This document shows, one piece after another, positions 44,111 to 57,000 of a DNA stretch of 64,000 bases. The notes beneath the pieces were generated by a model, which did not search any database, was not told where the DNA came from, and saw only the letters and a list, made by a program, of their open reading frames with translations. Positions within the stretch are counted from its first letter, which is position 1. Each line of letters starts with the position of its first letter. A program made the position numbers and the translations under genes. The stretch is from Hemicordylus capensis (Eukaryota; Chordata; Lepidosauria; Squamata; Cordylidae). The DNA lies in contig NC_069662.1 of NCBI RefSeq assembly GCF_027244095.1, forward strand, positions 10,690,501 through 10,754,500, read 5' to 3'.

Positions 44111-44859
44111 TGCAAGTTATTGGAGAGCAGTTCACACACAAGAAAAATAAAATGAAATAAAAGCACAACACATACTTCACAGATCTCACTCAGACCTTCT
44201 GGGTTGCAAAACTACTTGAACATAAGTGCATTTATAAATGAATGAATGAAAGAAAGAAAGAATAAATAAATATTTGTTCCAGAAGTTTTTTTAATTTTCT
44301 GACATGAAACAAGCCACTTATAGGCCTTAGATAGTTTTTGTTTTTAAAGCCAGCACATTTTTCAGTCTGTTTCAAATTAAATATTCAGAGACTTCTCAGT
44401 CTCACCCCACCACCCATATCAAAGCCCTATGGCAAGCAGATCCCTATATATGAGGGTAACCACAAAAAGGAATTCACAGCCTACCTGGCAAAAGCTGTGC
44501 TGGATGGTCTGGTCTGCTGCAAGGAGGGTCTGCTGCAGGGAGCTCTTCCAGCCTCCTTCCTGGCTTGCTGGGGCCTGCCGAGTTCAGGCTTCAGCGAGGC
44601 CTACTCGGAGGCCTCTCTGGAAGCCCCGCCCACCCGCCGATCAGCTGAGAGGCAGGGAGAGAAGAGCTTTGCAGTTTGCAGGCTGCTCCGATCCTAGGCC
44701 AGAGCTGGAGGCAAGTGGCTGAGGGGCCCTGGGGCTGGGCAGGTGGGCAATGGGGTGGGGGTGGCAGGAACTGGCATGGTGCCCCCACCTCAGTGGCGCC
44801 TAGGGCACGTGCCCTGCCTCCCCCCCCCAGTTCCGCCTATGAGCTTAAAACTATGGCCA

Positions 44860-45420
44860 AATTCAGATGTAGCATGAAACCAGACTGGTGAACTGGCAGT
44901 TTCAATTTCAAACTGTAAACTGCAATGCAGATGTTTTCCCAACAAAACCTTCCAGGATTGGGGAGTCCCTGCCTGCTCCTCAGCCACTGAAGCAAATCCC
45001 AGGGGTCTCGGCAGTGAACCTTACTGCAAACCAAAGGTTCAAATTTGAGTTTGGCAAGGCAAACCACAGGTCACTTTGGTCTCGAAACCATGATTGCATC
45101 ATTTTGGACATAATGGTGTTCCAACCCCTGCCCCATTTAATTTCAGTTTCCTGCTTTCCTCTGAATTTAGGTTTGGGTCCAACCCAATCTAATTTAACCC
45201 TGCAAATATTGGTTCAATATCCTTTGGGCTCTTCTGAATGTTGGGGTTGGAGTTGGAGTTGGGATTGGGATTGGAAAATGCTTAAAACAATGTTTCAAAG
45301 CAACTGGGATACTCACTGTGAACCTCGAAGAAAGGTAACCTAACTTCAGAGGATTGCAGGGAAAGTGATATAACTTCAGAGAATCATAGGAGAAACCTAG
45401 AAATTGGCCATTTGTGAGTA
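44860..45420 (+). repeat. Counterpart of 34110-34500 in inverted orientation
   Basis: Shares ACAATGTTTCAAAGCAACTG, GGGATACTCACTGTGA-type and GGTTGGAGTTGG sequence with the reverse strand near 34140-34290. Either the outer part of the inverted duplication or two copies of one repeat family. The 151-codon frame at 44888-45343 shares its ending (NWDTHCEPRRKVT) with the 34 kb antisense frame only because the repeat is shared. 44111-44859 holds no gene; a hAT-type end (GGGCACGTGCCCTGCC near 44803) is visible. Confidence 0.5.
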
Positions 45421-46009
45421 AAACATGGACTTTAAACATTTATTAAGCTTTTTAAAAAGCAGATATGCACAGGCAGGCAGGTGGGCAGATAGAAGAAGAA
45501 GAAGGGTTTTGTAAAATTCAGCTGTGATCACTAAAAATAGAAGAATAGATTCTCACTGCCATTTGGTGCTCTGGAAGGCACTGATTTATTTCTGAATGCA
45601 GTCAGAAAAATCTGATCCAAACTGGGCTGTGCAAGTTCAGGTTTGAACCATGTCATAACCCCCCCACCCCCGGCCTAATCTGGGTGAAATCAGATGATTT
45701 CTGAGTTTACTGATCCAATTTTGCATATACCTAATATATATATTATTAATAATAATAATTTTTCAGACAGAATGAACCATTTTAACAAACCTACATTGAG
45801 ACCATCAGCCAATTCACACGTAATGTGGAATCGAGGGTTCAATGGAACCATAGTTCCATCCCCCCCGCCCCACATTTATCTGTCCATGTTCAGATGAAAG
45901 GAACAAGAACTGAACTGCAGTCAGGGGGAATGAAGAAAGGCAGGGGAACTGTCTGTGTGGGTTTCCCTCTGGTATGTAGGACTGCTAGAATTATTTATGC
46001 ACGGACAGG

Positions 46010-47068
46010 TTTGACGTTCAACGCGTTCAACATCGAACCTGTTCAGTTCAAAGGTTTGGGGTGGAACTGAAACATCCCCTGTTTAGTCCGACACCAGACC
46101 GAACACCCCCAACTTTTTGGGGGGGCACAATTGGCCTTTGCATGGCCTGGGTCACACAGAGGCCAATTGCAGGTGCAGCAGCCTCCCAAATGACCACTGC
46201 ATAGGAGGGGGAAGGCCCGAATAGGCAAAAGAGCTGGCCGAATGTGCTTTTTTTGGCTGCAAGGAAGGCCGGCGGGAGAGGGGAAACCTCCACAGACCTT
46301 CCCGCCGCCTCCAACAACTCCTGAAGGGGGTAAGGTAAGAAATTTATTTTTTATTTTTTATATTTAAAAAGGTCCATGAACAGAGGCGTAACGGGGGGAA
46401 ACGGCGCCCAGGGCAAGCTCTGCCCCTGAAATTGCGCCCTCCCCCTGCCCCCCCACATACCTGCGCCCCCCCCGGGCTGGCCGGAGTGAGCACATCGGTG
46501 GCGGGCAGCGGCGAGAGTGAGCGCGGCGGTGGCGGGCAGCGGTGGATCGCCGAGTGCGGCGGTGGTGGGTGGCGGCGGATCGCCCAGTGTGGAGGTGGCG
46601 GGCGGCGGCGGATCGCCCAGTGCAGCCTGTGCAGTTGGGAAGTGATGCCGGGCCAGGCGGCAGGCCTCGGCGTCGCTCTGCTGCACTGGGCAATCCGCCG
46701 CCGCCCGTCACCGCCACACTGGGCGATCCGCCGCTGCCCGCCACCACTGCACTCGGCGATCTGCCGCTTCCAACCACCGCCGCGCTCACTCCCCCCGCCG
46801 CCCGCCACCGTGACGTGCGATCCAGGGGGGTCAGGGGGCATGCCACTTTTTGGCACCCCCCACATGACCCACTAGAGTGGCGCCCAGGGCATGTCCCCTG
46901 CCTGCTCCCCCTATCATTACACCCCTGTTTGTTAACCACCGCAGACCAAACTGAACCGGGGGGTGTTTCAAAGGGGTGCAGGACCAAACTGGCATGGTCT
47001 GGTTTGAGTCCAGTTCGGACTCAAACCAAAATGGGCCAGCCAGTTCCGAGCAAACCCCTAGCCCCAAT
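46010..47068. mobile_element. Foldback element with a nested hAT-like insertion
   Basis: Outer arms AACCTGTTCAGTTCAAAGGT (46037) and GTTCGGACTCAAACC (about 47011) with related GACCGAAC/CAAACTGAACCGG blocks are inverted, as in 18960-19600. The inner element runs 46381-46927 with ends CAGAGGCGTAAC and ATTACACCCCTG and a GC-rich minisatellite-like core (GCGGCGGATCGCCCAGTG units). Long overlapping frames up to 207 codons come from that low-complexity core and are not genes. Confidence 0.55.
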
Positions 47069-47595
47069 AGCCAATCACAGAGAGAGGGGAGGGTGGAGCT
47101 TCCTCCCTCAACTCTAGTTACAGCCAACATGGCCTGTAGCCGAGTATTCAGATATAATGGTAGTGACTGCAAACCTCAGGTAGAAGCAGCAAAACTAACC
47201 AAAGCCCGAGGTTTCAATTTGGAGCTTGAGAAGGGAAACCTCAGGTTGTTTTTCTGACAGGTATAGGGTTTCATGATTTCGAATGTACAGGAAAGTCAAC
47301 CTCAGGCTCCTTTAACTCCAGTTTCCTGTGACATGCAAATGGAGCCAAAGAAACAAATATTTCTTGTCTTCTTTTAGTGTAGGACATTAGAAGAGCAGGT
47401 GTCTCTTGCTGTCTCGTTGCAAGGAAGCAAGAAGACTTCTGCTGAAATATACAAAACATGTTTCCTTCAGAGTATACTCAAAAGAGTATTCAATTCTGAG
47501 GAGACAATTACCTTCCTTGCAATTTTCAAATTAACTAATCCTCCAAATCCCACAGGAATTCCAGTGGTCACTAAAGAAACAAGACATAAGGACTC

Positions 47596-47605
47596 TATAA
47601 ATATA
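47596..47605 (+). promoter_or_regulatory. Candidate TATA-like element upstream of gene B
   Basis: TATAAATATA inside GGACTCTATAAATATATCTT, about 130 bases before the exon 1 Met and conserved upstream of gene C. The flanking TGTAGTATTCAGGGGTGGTT is also shared. No transcription start can be placed from sequence alone. Confidence 0.4.
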
Positions 47606-47734
47606 TCTTGTAGTATTCAGGGGTGGTTCTTAAGATGCACAAGTTTAAATCAAGTTATCAACATTTTTTAAAATATTGTGCAGCCTTTAGCTTCTCATCA
47701 ACCAAAACAGGATAGGCCAATGAGGAACATGAAA

Positions 47735-48000
47735 ATGTGGGGCGAGGTGAACTGCTGCCTAGAAGGGAGATGTTTCATCAGGATTGTGTTGTTCGTGGTA
47801 CTTGTTGTCTTGTGTCTGCCTGTTGTGGCAAGGAGTGCTCCAGCTGCTTCTTGCACTATCTCTGACCCTCTTCCTATTCTTCACAAGTTCTATCAGTCAG
47901 GAGACCTCCTCATCATTGGCATCATTTCTCAGATCTATGTGTTTTCCTCTCAAGCAACTTTTGAAAAGCGCCCCTCTTCTGAACTTTATGATGATGTTTT
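47735..48000 (+). CDS. V2R gene B exon 1 (signal peptide)
   Basis: [20 protein letters not shown], then [20 protein letters not shown] and the conserved [20 protein letters not shown], ending ELYDDV plus two bases of Leu89 before donor GTAAGGAG. The Met at 47735 is the one shared with gene C; in-frame Mets at 47720 and 47729 are alternatives. The internal Met before the hydrophobic core in gene C is Arg here. Confidence 0.9.
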
Positions 48001-51000
48001 GTAAGGAGTAGCTCTTTTATTTTAAATGTATATAATGCACCAGATAATAATGTCAGGATGACCAGTCCTCCAAATTGGCTTTTCCTTATATGTATTATAA
48101 GTTTGGCACTGGAATGAGTGGTATTGTATTCTCCCCTCCTTCTTCTGATAATGATGATGATGATGAATAGTGATTGTAATAGTAATAGTAGATTAATTAA
48201 TTTTTCATGTTCCAAATCTCCTCCTCTAATCAGTGTGAATATTTGAAGAAGGTCCTGGTTATTTGGGCAATTGAGATTACTTGTCCTGATAACTGGGCAA
48301 ATAGGCACCCCCTTTGAAAGTGATGACCCTTTATATTTAGAAAGGGGAGAAGGGCCCTATTTGTGTGTGTGTTTGCGTCTTTTATATAATGAGCCCTCTT
48401 GGTCAGGAAGCTATTTCTTCATACTTCTTGAAATGTCAACTCACTGATTTGAGAAATATTTATTGAAATGTGGCACATGAATATTGCAAATATTTATTTA
48501 TTTATTTATTTATTTAATATACCACCTGACTCCAACCTAGACAGTTCACAAAAGTGTATAAAATAAAAGCAGAATAAAACAAACACTTAACAATTTAAAA
48601 CAGTCACAGATTACTAAAAGTGAAGCTAAAATGATTCACCTTAAGTGTTAGAGGTCATGGGATTGTGACGATCTCTCAGCAGCGCAGGCACACTTCACAG
48701 TTGGAAGCAGATGCTGGCCCAAACAGATGGGTCCAAAGTCGCTTTGGCCCCTGCCACCACTGTGGGAGGTGTGAGGGGGAAGAAGAACTGCTCCACACAC
48801 TGTGGTAACAATTTTTTAAAAAACAGAGATTTGGTAACCAAATGAGATTTGGGGGTACCCGGCCAGGGGTGGGGGAGCCTAACATTGGCAGGGGCTTGTG
48901 GCTGCATGGTCCAAGTGCCAGATTACTTGATCATGCAGAAGAAGGCGCTCTCCAAGGTAACTCAGTCCTATGCCATTTAGGGCTTTAAAGGTAATCAACA
49001 GCACTTTGTATTTCACCCGGAAACCTATTGGTAGACAATGCAATTGCTTTAAACCTAGCATAATATGGTCTCTCCGAGAAACTCCAGAGAGCAATCTAGC
49101 CACTGCATTTATTGACCAACTGAAATTTCCAAAACACATACAAAGGCAGCCCCACGTAGAACTCATTGTAGTAGTCAAGCCTAGAGGTTACCAGAGGGTG
49201 CACCACAGTTCTGAAATAATTATCATCAAGGAATGGACACAACTGTTATATCAACCAAAGTTGTTAGAAGGCATTTCTGGCCATAGCCTCAACCTGAGAA
49301 ACCAGAGTGAGGTGTGAGTCCAGAAGCATTCCCAAGCCACATACCTGTTCCTTCGGGGGGAGTGCAACCCCATCATATTACTTACTAATAATAATGGTGG
49401 CTGACATAACCTTCAGTGTACAATGGGCTTTTCTAAAAGACTGCTGGCACTGTTGTGCAAGAGTGCTGCTCACTAATATGCCAGATTGAACAATCATGCT
49501 TCTATAGCACTATGACCATTGTTCATGTGTGATTGTGTAGTTTTGCAAATAGTGTAAGATTGTGCTTGAGCAACAGCACAAGCCACTGGCAGCTGGCGAG
49601 GGCAGCACGGGGCATGGGGAGGAGTAAGATATATCTTTAAATGTCTTAACGGCCAATAGCTCTGGCACCTGGACACCGTGGGGAGCAGTGGCAACCCATC
49701 TGGCATCCCTTGTGGTTAGGGATGTGGTTAGGGATCTGCCCCACCTGCGGCACTCGCCTGGCTGCTACGCAAGCATATTAGACACATTAGAGGAACCGTT
49801 ATGCTTGTGGTCCACTTCATTGTCAGGGAAACCACGCAAGGCACTGAATGTGCATTCAGGCAATTTAATGCAATTCAAGCAATGGAATGGGAGTCATTGT
49901 GGGAGGAAAACCACAAATGTGGAAGCCCCTTGACCTAACAGTATTTTGGCCTGATAATCCTGGCTTTTGTGCTTCATGCAATTCATGGAGTTCTGTAGGA
50001 AATGCAAGCAGCATATTCGGGATGGTCCTACTTCCCTCCATGGAAAAATGCAGCTGGAATTGTTTCAGGCCATCACAAGTAAATTAAGGTTCAATAAAAG
50101 AGCCACACAAGAAGAGAGAAAAGTCACTGCCAAGCTGGCACTCCTTAGAGGTATTTGAGCATTACTTGTGCAGCATCTTCTGCAGTGCTACATCAAACAT
50201 AACAGTTGATAAGTTGTCGGGTTTCTGAGGAGGATGCTGTCCCTTCTGGCAATACATGCCAAGCAAGTCAAATAAATATGGCGGTGCTGTTATGCAGGCA
50301 CATTCTTCACATTGATGGAAGATGTTCTTTACCTTGGGAAGCAAACTGGTGGACCTCAACAAAAGCAAATATGCCTGCATCTTTTGCAGCTGTGGAAAGA
50401 TTGTGGTAAGGACTAACTTTTTTTTTTCCAGTGTAGAGCTGACAGAGACTCTCCTCCACAATATATAGGCACTACGAGTAACAAGAAGCAAAATATACGA
50501 TTGTGGGTTATGCAGTTTGGAAAAATTGGGGAGGCATCTTATATGACCAATGGGACTACTCTAAAGCCCTACTTTGAATAGCATTTCATGTCTCAGGTTG
50601 AGATTTAGGAAAGTGCTTGTTTCCCAATTAGCAGAGGTTACACATTCTGAATCTTGTATGTGTGAGTGTGGGGAGAAAGAGAAAGAGAGAGCAATCATAC
50701 ATGATAGACAAAGTAGAATCCTTCACAGCAATTCCAGTGTGGAATTGAAATGTGTACATCCCCTCCTCCAGTGGTGTGTGCTAATGCTTCCCCAAAAGCA
50801 GGACAAATAGATTAAATGTGAAATATATATTGTTATTGTTGTTATTTTATTAATTCATTAAATGTCTATATTGACTAACTCAGAGTGCCTAGACAGTTCA
50901 CAATAATAAAAACAAGATAGATAAGCTAGGAAAAGCAATTGAAAATTAATACAATTCAAATTCATTAAGAGTCACTGAAAAACAGTAAAAACATTTTTTT

Positions 51001-54000
51001 AGTACCCAGATTCGGAACTGAACTATAGCAAGTATCTTCTTCTGAAGCAGATTTCCTGCTCTCCTTACAGAGCATTGACTCAGAATTATCAGCACATCTT
51101 GGCCTTGGTATTTGCTGTCAAAGAGATCAATGACAATCCTGAGATCTTATCCAACATCACCCTCGGCTTCGACATCTATAATAGCCATTTTAATCGAAGG
51201 TGGACTGTTCATGCTTCACTGGAACTTCTCTGCACAAAGAACAGATTCATCCCAAACTACAAATGTGACATTCAGAACAATCCATTAGCAGTAATTGGGG
51301 GACCGAATTCTGAGGTCTCTCTCCACATAGCAATGAATCTCTGCATCTACAAGATTCCACAGGTAAGATGGGTGTTGGGAGTTTAGAAGAAGATGTACAT
51401 ATGTATGTGTTTATATATTTATAAGTTGCATTTACATAACACCCTTCATCCTGGAACCCATTTCTTTCTCTCTAGTTTATTGGGTAACAGCTTCTATGGA
51501 GTTTCCTTCTAACAGAACAATGCATTACAAATTATACTGGCACAGAAATGCCAGTATATTTAGAGGAGCTGTTGCTTCCGCATTCTACTCTTATTCAGTA
51601 ATCCAAATACTGTGGCTTAAGTTGAAAGTTGAGTTTCTTTACAGATTTGATGGATTAATTGATTGATTAAGTACCGTGAAGTCAGTGTTGACTCTTTGTG
51701 ACCACATAGATAGATTCTCTCCAGGGTGATCTGTCTTCAACTTGGCCTTTAAGGTCTCTCAGTGGTGCATTCATTGCTGTCATAATTGAGTCCACCCACC
51801 TTACTGTTGGTCAACCTCTTCCTCTCTTTCCTTCAACTTTTCCTTTTCCATTTTTACTTGTGCTCAAAAAGTGTTGATGTTTCAACTGAAGGTGTTCATT
51901 AATTTCTATGCCATATAAGTCATAAATATTTTGTACAGTCTTGTATATTATGCTGGTTTGAATAAATGAGGCAAACCTGGTCAAAAAGAGAACATGACAA
52001 ATGTGAATCAGTGTAAGTGTAAAGGGTTGTTTATTAGGTAAACTTCTAATTCTCCATTGTGAAAACTCCATTCAGTGCAGACTGATGTGGCCTGAATTAC
52101 TGGTAGCAATTAATCATGAGAGTGATTGTGAGAATGGCTCAAGGAAATCATCAACCTAGTGCTTGGAAGGTCTGTAAATGCTGAATTCAGTGAGAGAGAT
52201 CATCATGAAACAGATGCAAATGAAAACCGTGAATATAGTCATGCCCCTATACAAATCTCCGTATCATCCACAGATGGAATACAAGTTATATTTCTGGTCC
52301 TCACAGCTACAATATCCTTTGATATTGTAGAGCTGCAGAATGTGTAGAAAAGGGCAATCAAGGTGATCAGGAGGCTGGAGAATGTTTCTTATGTGGAAAG
52401 CTAATATACAGGGGGCTTTTTAATTCAGAAAAACTACCCAAGGGAGATATGATACAGTCTGTAAATGGCTACTCATCATGCTGGCTATGTTTGAGTTCAT
52501 AAGCCTTGCACTTTGGAATTCCAGATGCAGGTGAGTAGCAGCAGCCTACATGTCCAGCTTCTGTACTTCATAAATATATGTTTGGTCCTTAAGCAAAACA
52601 TGGTGCTGCAGTAGATGGATCTACTACTATTGTGACTTATAAAGAACTCAGGAAAGGGAGAAGCGATTTCTGCTTAATTCCCCTATTCACAGCCAGGAAT
52701 GCATTCTTAAGGGTTGAGCAGCCCTCGGGGACATATTTCTGGCAATACAAAGAGGTTTTGGGAGGAGGGGAGAAAATCAAGAACTTCTGCCTTCTTCTCC
52801 TGTGATACAGAACTAAGCTTGAATGCAGCTAGCCACATGCCTTACTTCCGTCCTTTTAGCATGGAAGATCTGCAGTAAGATAACAATTTCTAGAGTGCAT
52901 TTGTACAAACTCAAATCCAGCTTTTATATGAAAAATAATTTTTCCTTTCTTTCTTTCTTTTTTTTTAAAAACAGCTCATATATGGCTGCACTCAAATAAT
53001 GAAAAATGACATGGAAGCTGATTTCCTCTACTGGATGTTTCCAAAAGTGGCTCTTCAATGTGAAGGGATCCTCAAATTACTCCTGCATTTTGGGTGGACA
53101 TGGATTGGGGTTTTTTATTTAGATGATGACAATGGAGAGAGATTTGTACAGGATACATTGCACATGTTTCTTGAGAGAGGCATCTGCTTTGACTTTATAG
53201 AAACATTTGCAACATTGGCTTTTTCCAATGATATCTATCAAACAGTGGAGGAGGCATCAAAAAAAATGAAAACTCTCTCAGGAAGCACTGCCAATGCATT
53301 GGTCATATATGGTGAAATACAGACCATGTTGATTTTTATACTAATGCACAACTTTGCAGACTCGGAGAATATGCCAATTAAGACAAGAGGCAAAGTCTGG
53401 ATTATGATTGCTCAGATGGATTTCACATCACTTGGGTTTCAAAGAACTGTGGATAACCACTCCCTCCATGGTGCTCTTTCCTTTGCATTGCACTCACAAG
53501 AGGTTTTAGGATTCTGGCAATTTCTTCAGATGAGAAACCCCACCTCGGAGAAAGATGATGGCTTTCTTGGGGTCTTTTGGGAAGATGTATTTAATTGCCA
53601 TTTCCCCAACTCCATTGCAGATGAGACGGTTGAGGAAATCTGCACTGGGGAGGAGATGTTGGAGACTCTTCCTGGATCAGTCTTTGAGATGAGCATGACC
53701 AGTCACAGCTATAGTGTCTACAATGCTGTCCATGCTGTGGCACATGCTCTGCATGCCATGCATTCATCTAAATCTAAACAGAGAGGAAGGATGGATGCAG
53801 GTAGACTGAAGATTCTGTATCGTCTGCCATGGCAGGTAATCCCTGATCTGTATCTGTGAGAGCAAGAAGAGAATCTAGACTGTATAAACAGTTTTGGAGA
53901 AGCTTAGTTGGCATTAGTTTATTGTTCTAGGACTATGGTTGCCTTCATGTGACTTCTTGCTGTCAGCTGAATTTACTCAGCTGACTAGATCAACCGGGAA

Positions 54001-57000
54001 GTCATTTCTTCACTGCCCATTTGGCCCACTGTTTCTTGTGTAGAAATTGAAAATCTGATAAAACAATTGCAACCTGCCAAAGCCCTGATAAGTGACTGCA
54101 TCAATATTGAGATTATACATGAATATCAGGACTGCTGGGTGCCTGTTTTGGACTTTATAAACAGCATTTATAAACAGCACTGCCAAAGTCCCCCCGGACT
54201 GGGGCGTCACAATAATAGTCCCTATTTATAAAAAAGGATGCCAAGTTCACCCATAAAATTGTCACCCGATTAGTTTATTGAGCATGATTGCCAAGCTATA
54301 TGCTAGTATTTAGCACCTGACTTACTATATATATCCCCCTAAATTGGAGCATAAGCATATTGCCATCTTGCTGTATGCCGATGACATGGTCATTATGTCT
54401 CAGACACCTGTGGGCTTGGGATGGGCCCTCTCATTGTTTAGTTCCTATTGTGCTGAAAAGCGCATTGAAATAAATCATCAAAAAATCAAAGTGCTAGTTT
54501 TTACTAAGTGCCCCCAAACAGCACATAAGGCGAGTAAATAGTCATCTCCTGGAACAAGTCAAAATTTTTAATTTTTTTGGCTTGGTCTTCCATTATCTGG
54601 GCCATTGACAGGCACATCTAAATTACATCGTGCAGAAGGCTCAATCTTCAGCACACGTGATTAGATCTTTTTATTTTACCAAGGGGGCATTTTATATCCC
54701 AGCTGCCATCAAATTATTCGTTGCCAGGGTTTACCTGCAGTTATTATATGGTGCTCAGATGGGTCTAGTTTTAATCATAAGTTCACCAATTCAGCGGCTA
54801 AATTTTGATATATTTTATGTACCATACATTCTGTTATGTCTAATGATGCCTCTGGTCAATGACTGAAATAACCTGACTGACTGACTGATTTGAAAAGCTT
54901 AGTCAGCATTGATTTACTGATATAGGACTATTGTTGCCTCCATGAGACTTCTTGCTCCCAGCTGAATCTACTCACCTGACTAGATCAACCGGGAGGTCTG
55001 TGTTCCACATAGCAACAGCTACTGAGACCCTTTTGTCAAAACTACGCAGGATAGGGCCTTCTCCGTTATTGCCCCCAGGCTGTGGAACTCACTATCAGAT
55101 GTGGCCTGAATGACTCCTTCTCTCGCAGCTTTGAAGAGGAAAGTGAAGACTGCCCTTTTTATTCAGTCTTTTGACCAATGAACTGTCCCGGCTGATTTTT
55201 TTATTATTTTTAGCTACTTTTTGTTCTGCTTTTATCTTTTTATTCTGTTTTATTGTATTATCCTCTTTTTATCTTTTATTGCTTTTTATTATTTTCTCTT
55301 GTTAACTGACTTGGGGTCTTATGAAGAATGGTAGCACATAAATATAAATACAATCAAACTATTTCTACAGTTAGTTATCTGATACACCTGTTTTAGTGAA
55401 TTTATTATGGATGGCAAAATTATAACTTAGAATGTCAAGTCTTCTAGAATCATTACACTCATAATCAAGTGGATACTTTTACAGTATGTAAGGTGATTTA
55501 ATCACCTCTCTTTCATTTTCTTTTTTTTAAAATTTATATTGCCAAGACTTATGTGTGAGTTGTGAACAGGGGCGTAACTACCATTAGGCAAGGGGAGACA
55601 GTTGTCTTGGGGCCCCAGTGCCTCAAGGGCCCCCCAGAGGCACTTCACATGACTCCCCACCCACCCGTGTTGTACCCTCTGGTTCTTTTAATTACCTAGC
55701 AACACCTTTGTAAGGGAGAGAGGAGGAATGACAGGATTTTCAATGCAAAAATCTGGTATTAGCAGGTATGTTCCGAATTTCTTATTCATAATGGGGATGT
55801 GAGTGTGAGTGCACTATATATTGTGAAATGTGTTTGTGTGTGTATATTAGCGAGGGGCCCATTTTAAAATCTTGTCTCTGGGCCCACTCCAACGCCCCTG
55901 GTTGTAAATATCTAAAAGGGACCTCCAAACATCCAAAAGCACAATAAATCAACTCTTCATTGACTTATTGTCAATAAATCAATTGATGTATCCAAACTCA
56001 GAAGCCCAGGAATATAAAAATATTTTCACACATCTCAAGAAATATGTGTGTGTATGAGAGACGGGGGGAGGGAGGGAGGGAGGGAGAGAGAGAGAGCAAC
56101 TAACAAAAAAAGCATTACAACCTACAGTATGTTGAACTATTTACCAACAATGTAAAACTCATTAATGTTAACTACTAACTCTGGTCAGATTTAGCAACAT
56201 TTTAAGCAATAGCAAAGTTCAAATCAAAGAGCAGAGGGGAGGCATAAAGTTTATTTATGGAAGATTATCATAGGAAAATGCTTATTTCATTTTATATCAT
56301 TATACATAATCTTATATCATTCTATATCATAGTACATCCTCTTGATGTCCACTTAAAATTGAGTTAAGAAGGAGTTAAGATAGAGTTAAAATAAGTTGGT
56401 ATTGCTCAAGAAGTGGCTAGGTCAAAAGGCCCTGCCTTTCTAAGCAATATGGGGAGGAGATGTTCAATTTTCTGTTCACAGATTTTTCATTAATCCATAA
56501 TAGTTGTATTTCTCATATACATAGGCTTATCTTTGGTCACCCTTAACCAAATTATAGTTAGGCATGGAAGCTGAACAAAATATGAGCAGCCCAAGAAACC
56601 TTTCTGATAAATATTTCCACTTCTTTGTGCTGAGAAATATTAACAGAGGGCTGGAAGTTAGGTAAGCAGACAGAATAACTTTTAAATGGAGTTCTTGTGG
56701 CTACAAGGTTGCTGATGCACAAAAAAGAGCAGAGCAACAGGAAAGCAGCTAAACCACAGACATTAGAGATGTGCACAAAATGAATTCTTTGATTCATTTC
56801 AAATGTGAATCCAATTCCAAAATGTTGTTTCAATTTTTAGTCAACCTGGTCCAAAAGTTTAAATTGAATTTGAATTGAATTTTGATTGATTCAGTCTGCT
56901 TTTGGTGCCAGCTGCCTCTAGGGTGCCACCTACCCTCCACCAACTATCCAATTGGTCACCCTCCCCATGGGCTTTCACTGCAATGTGGGGTGAGGCAAAG

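Noticed and set aside
46344-47117. Several overlapping 110-207 codon frames rich in Pro, Arg and Gly
   Set aside because: They come from a GC-rich tandem-like core in a transposon, in several frames and both strands at once, with no domain.
50320-50410. Possible zinc-ribbon-like frame ([11 protein letters not shown])
   Set aside because: Two close cysteine pairs in a short frame are not enough; no second half of a zinc motif or extended similarity.
51003-51070. Upstream extension of gene B exon 2 ([13 protein letters not shown]) also open in gene C
   Set aside because: It would give phase 0 at its 5' edge and not fit the phase-2 donor of exon 1; the CTCTCCTTACAG acceptor at 51059-51070 fits exactly.
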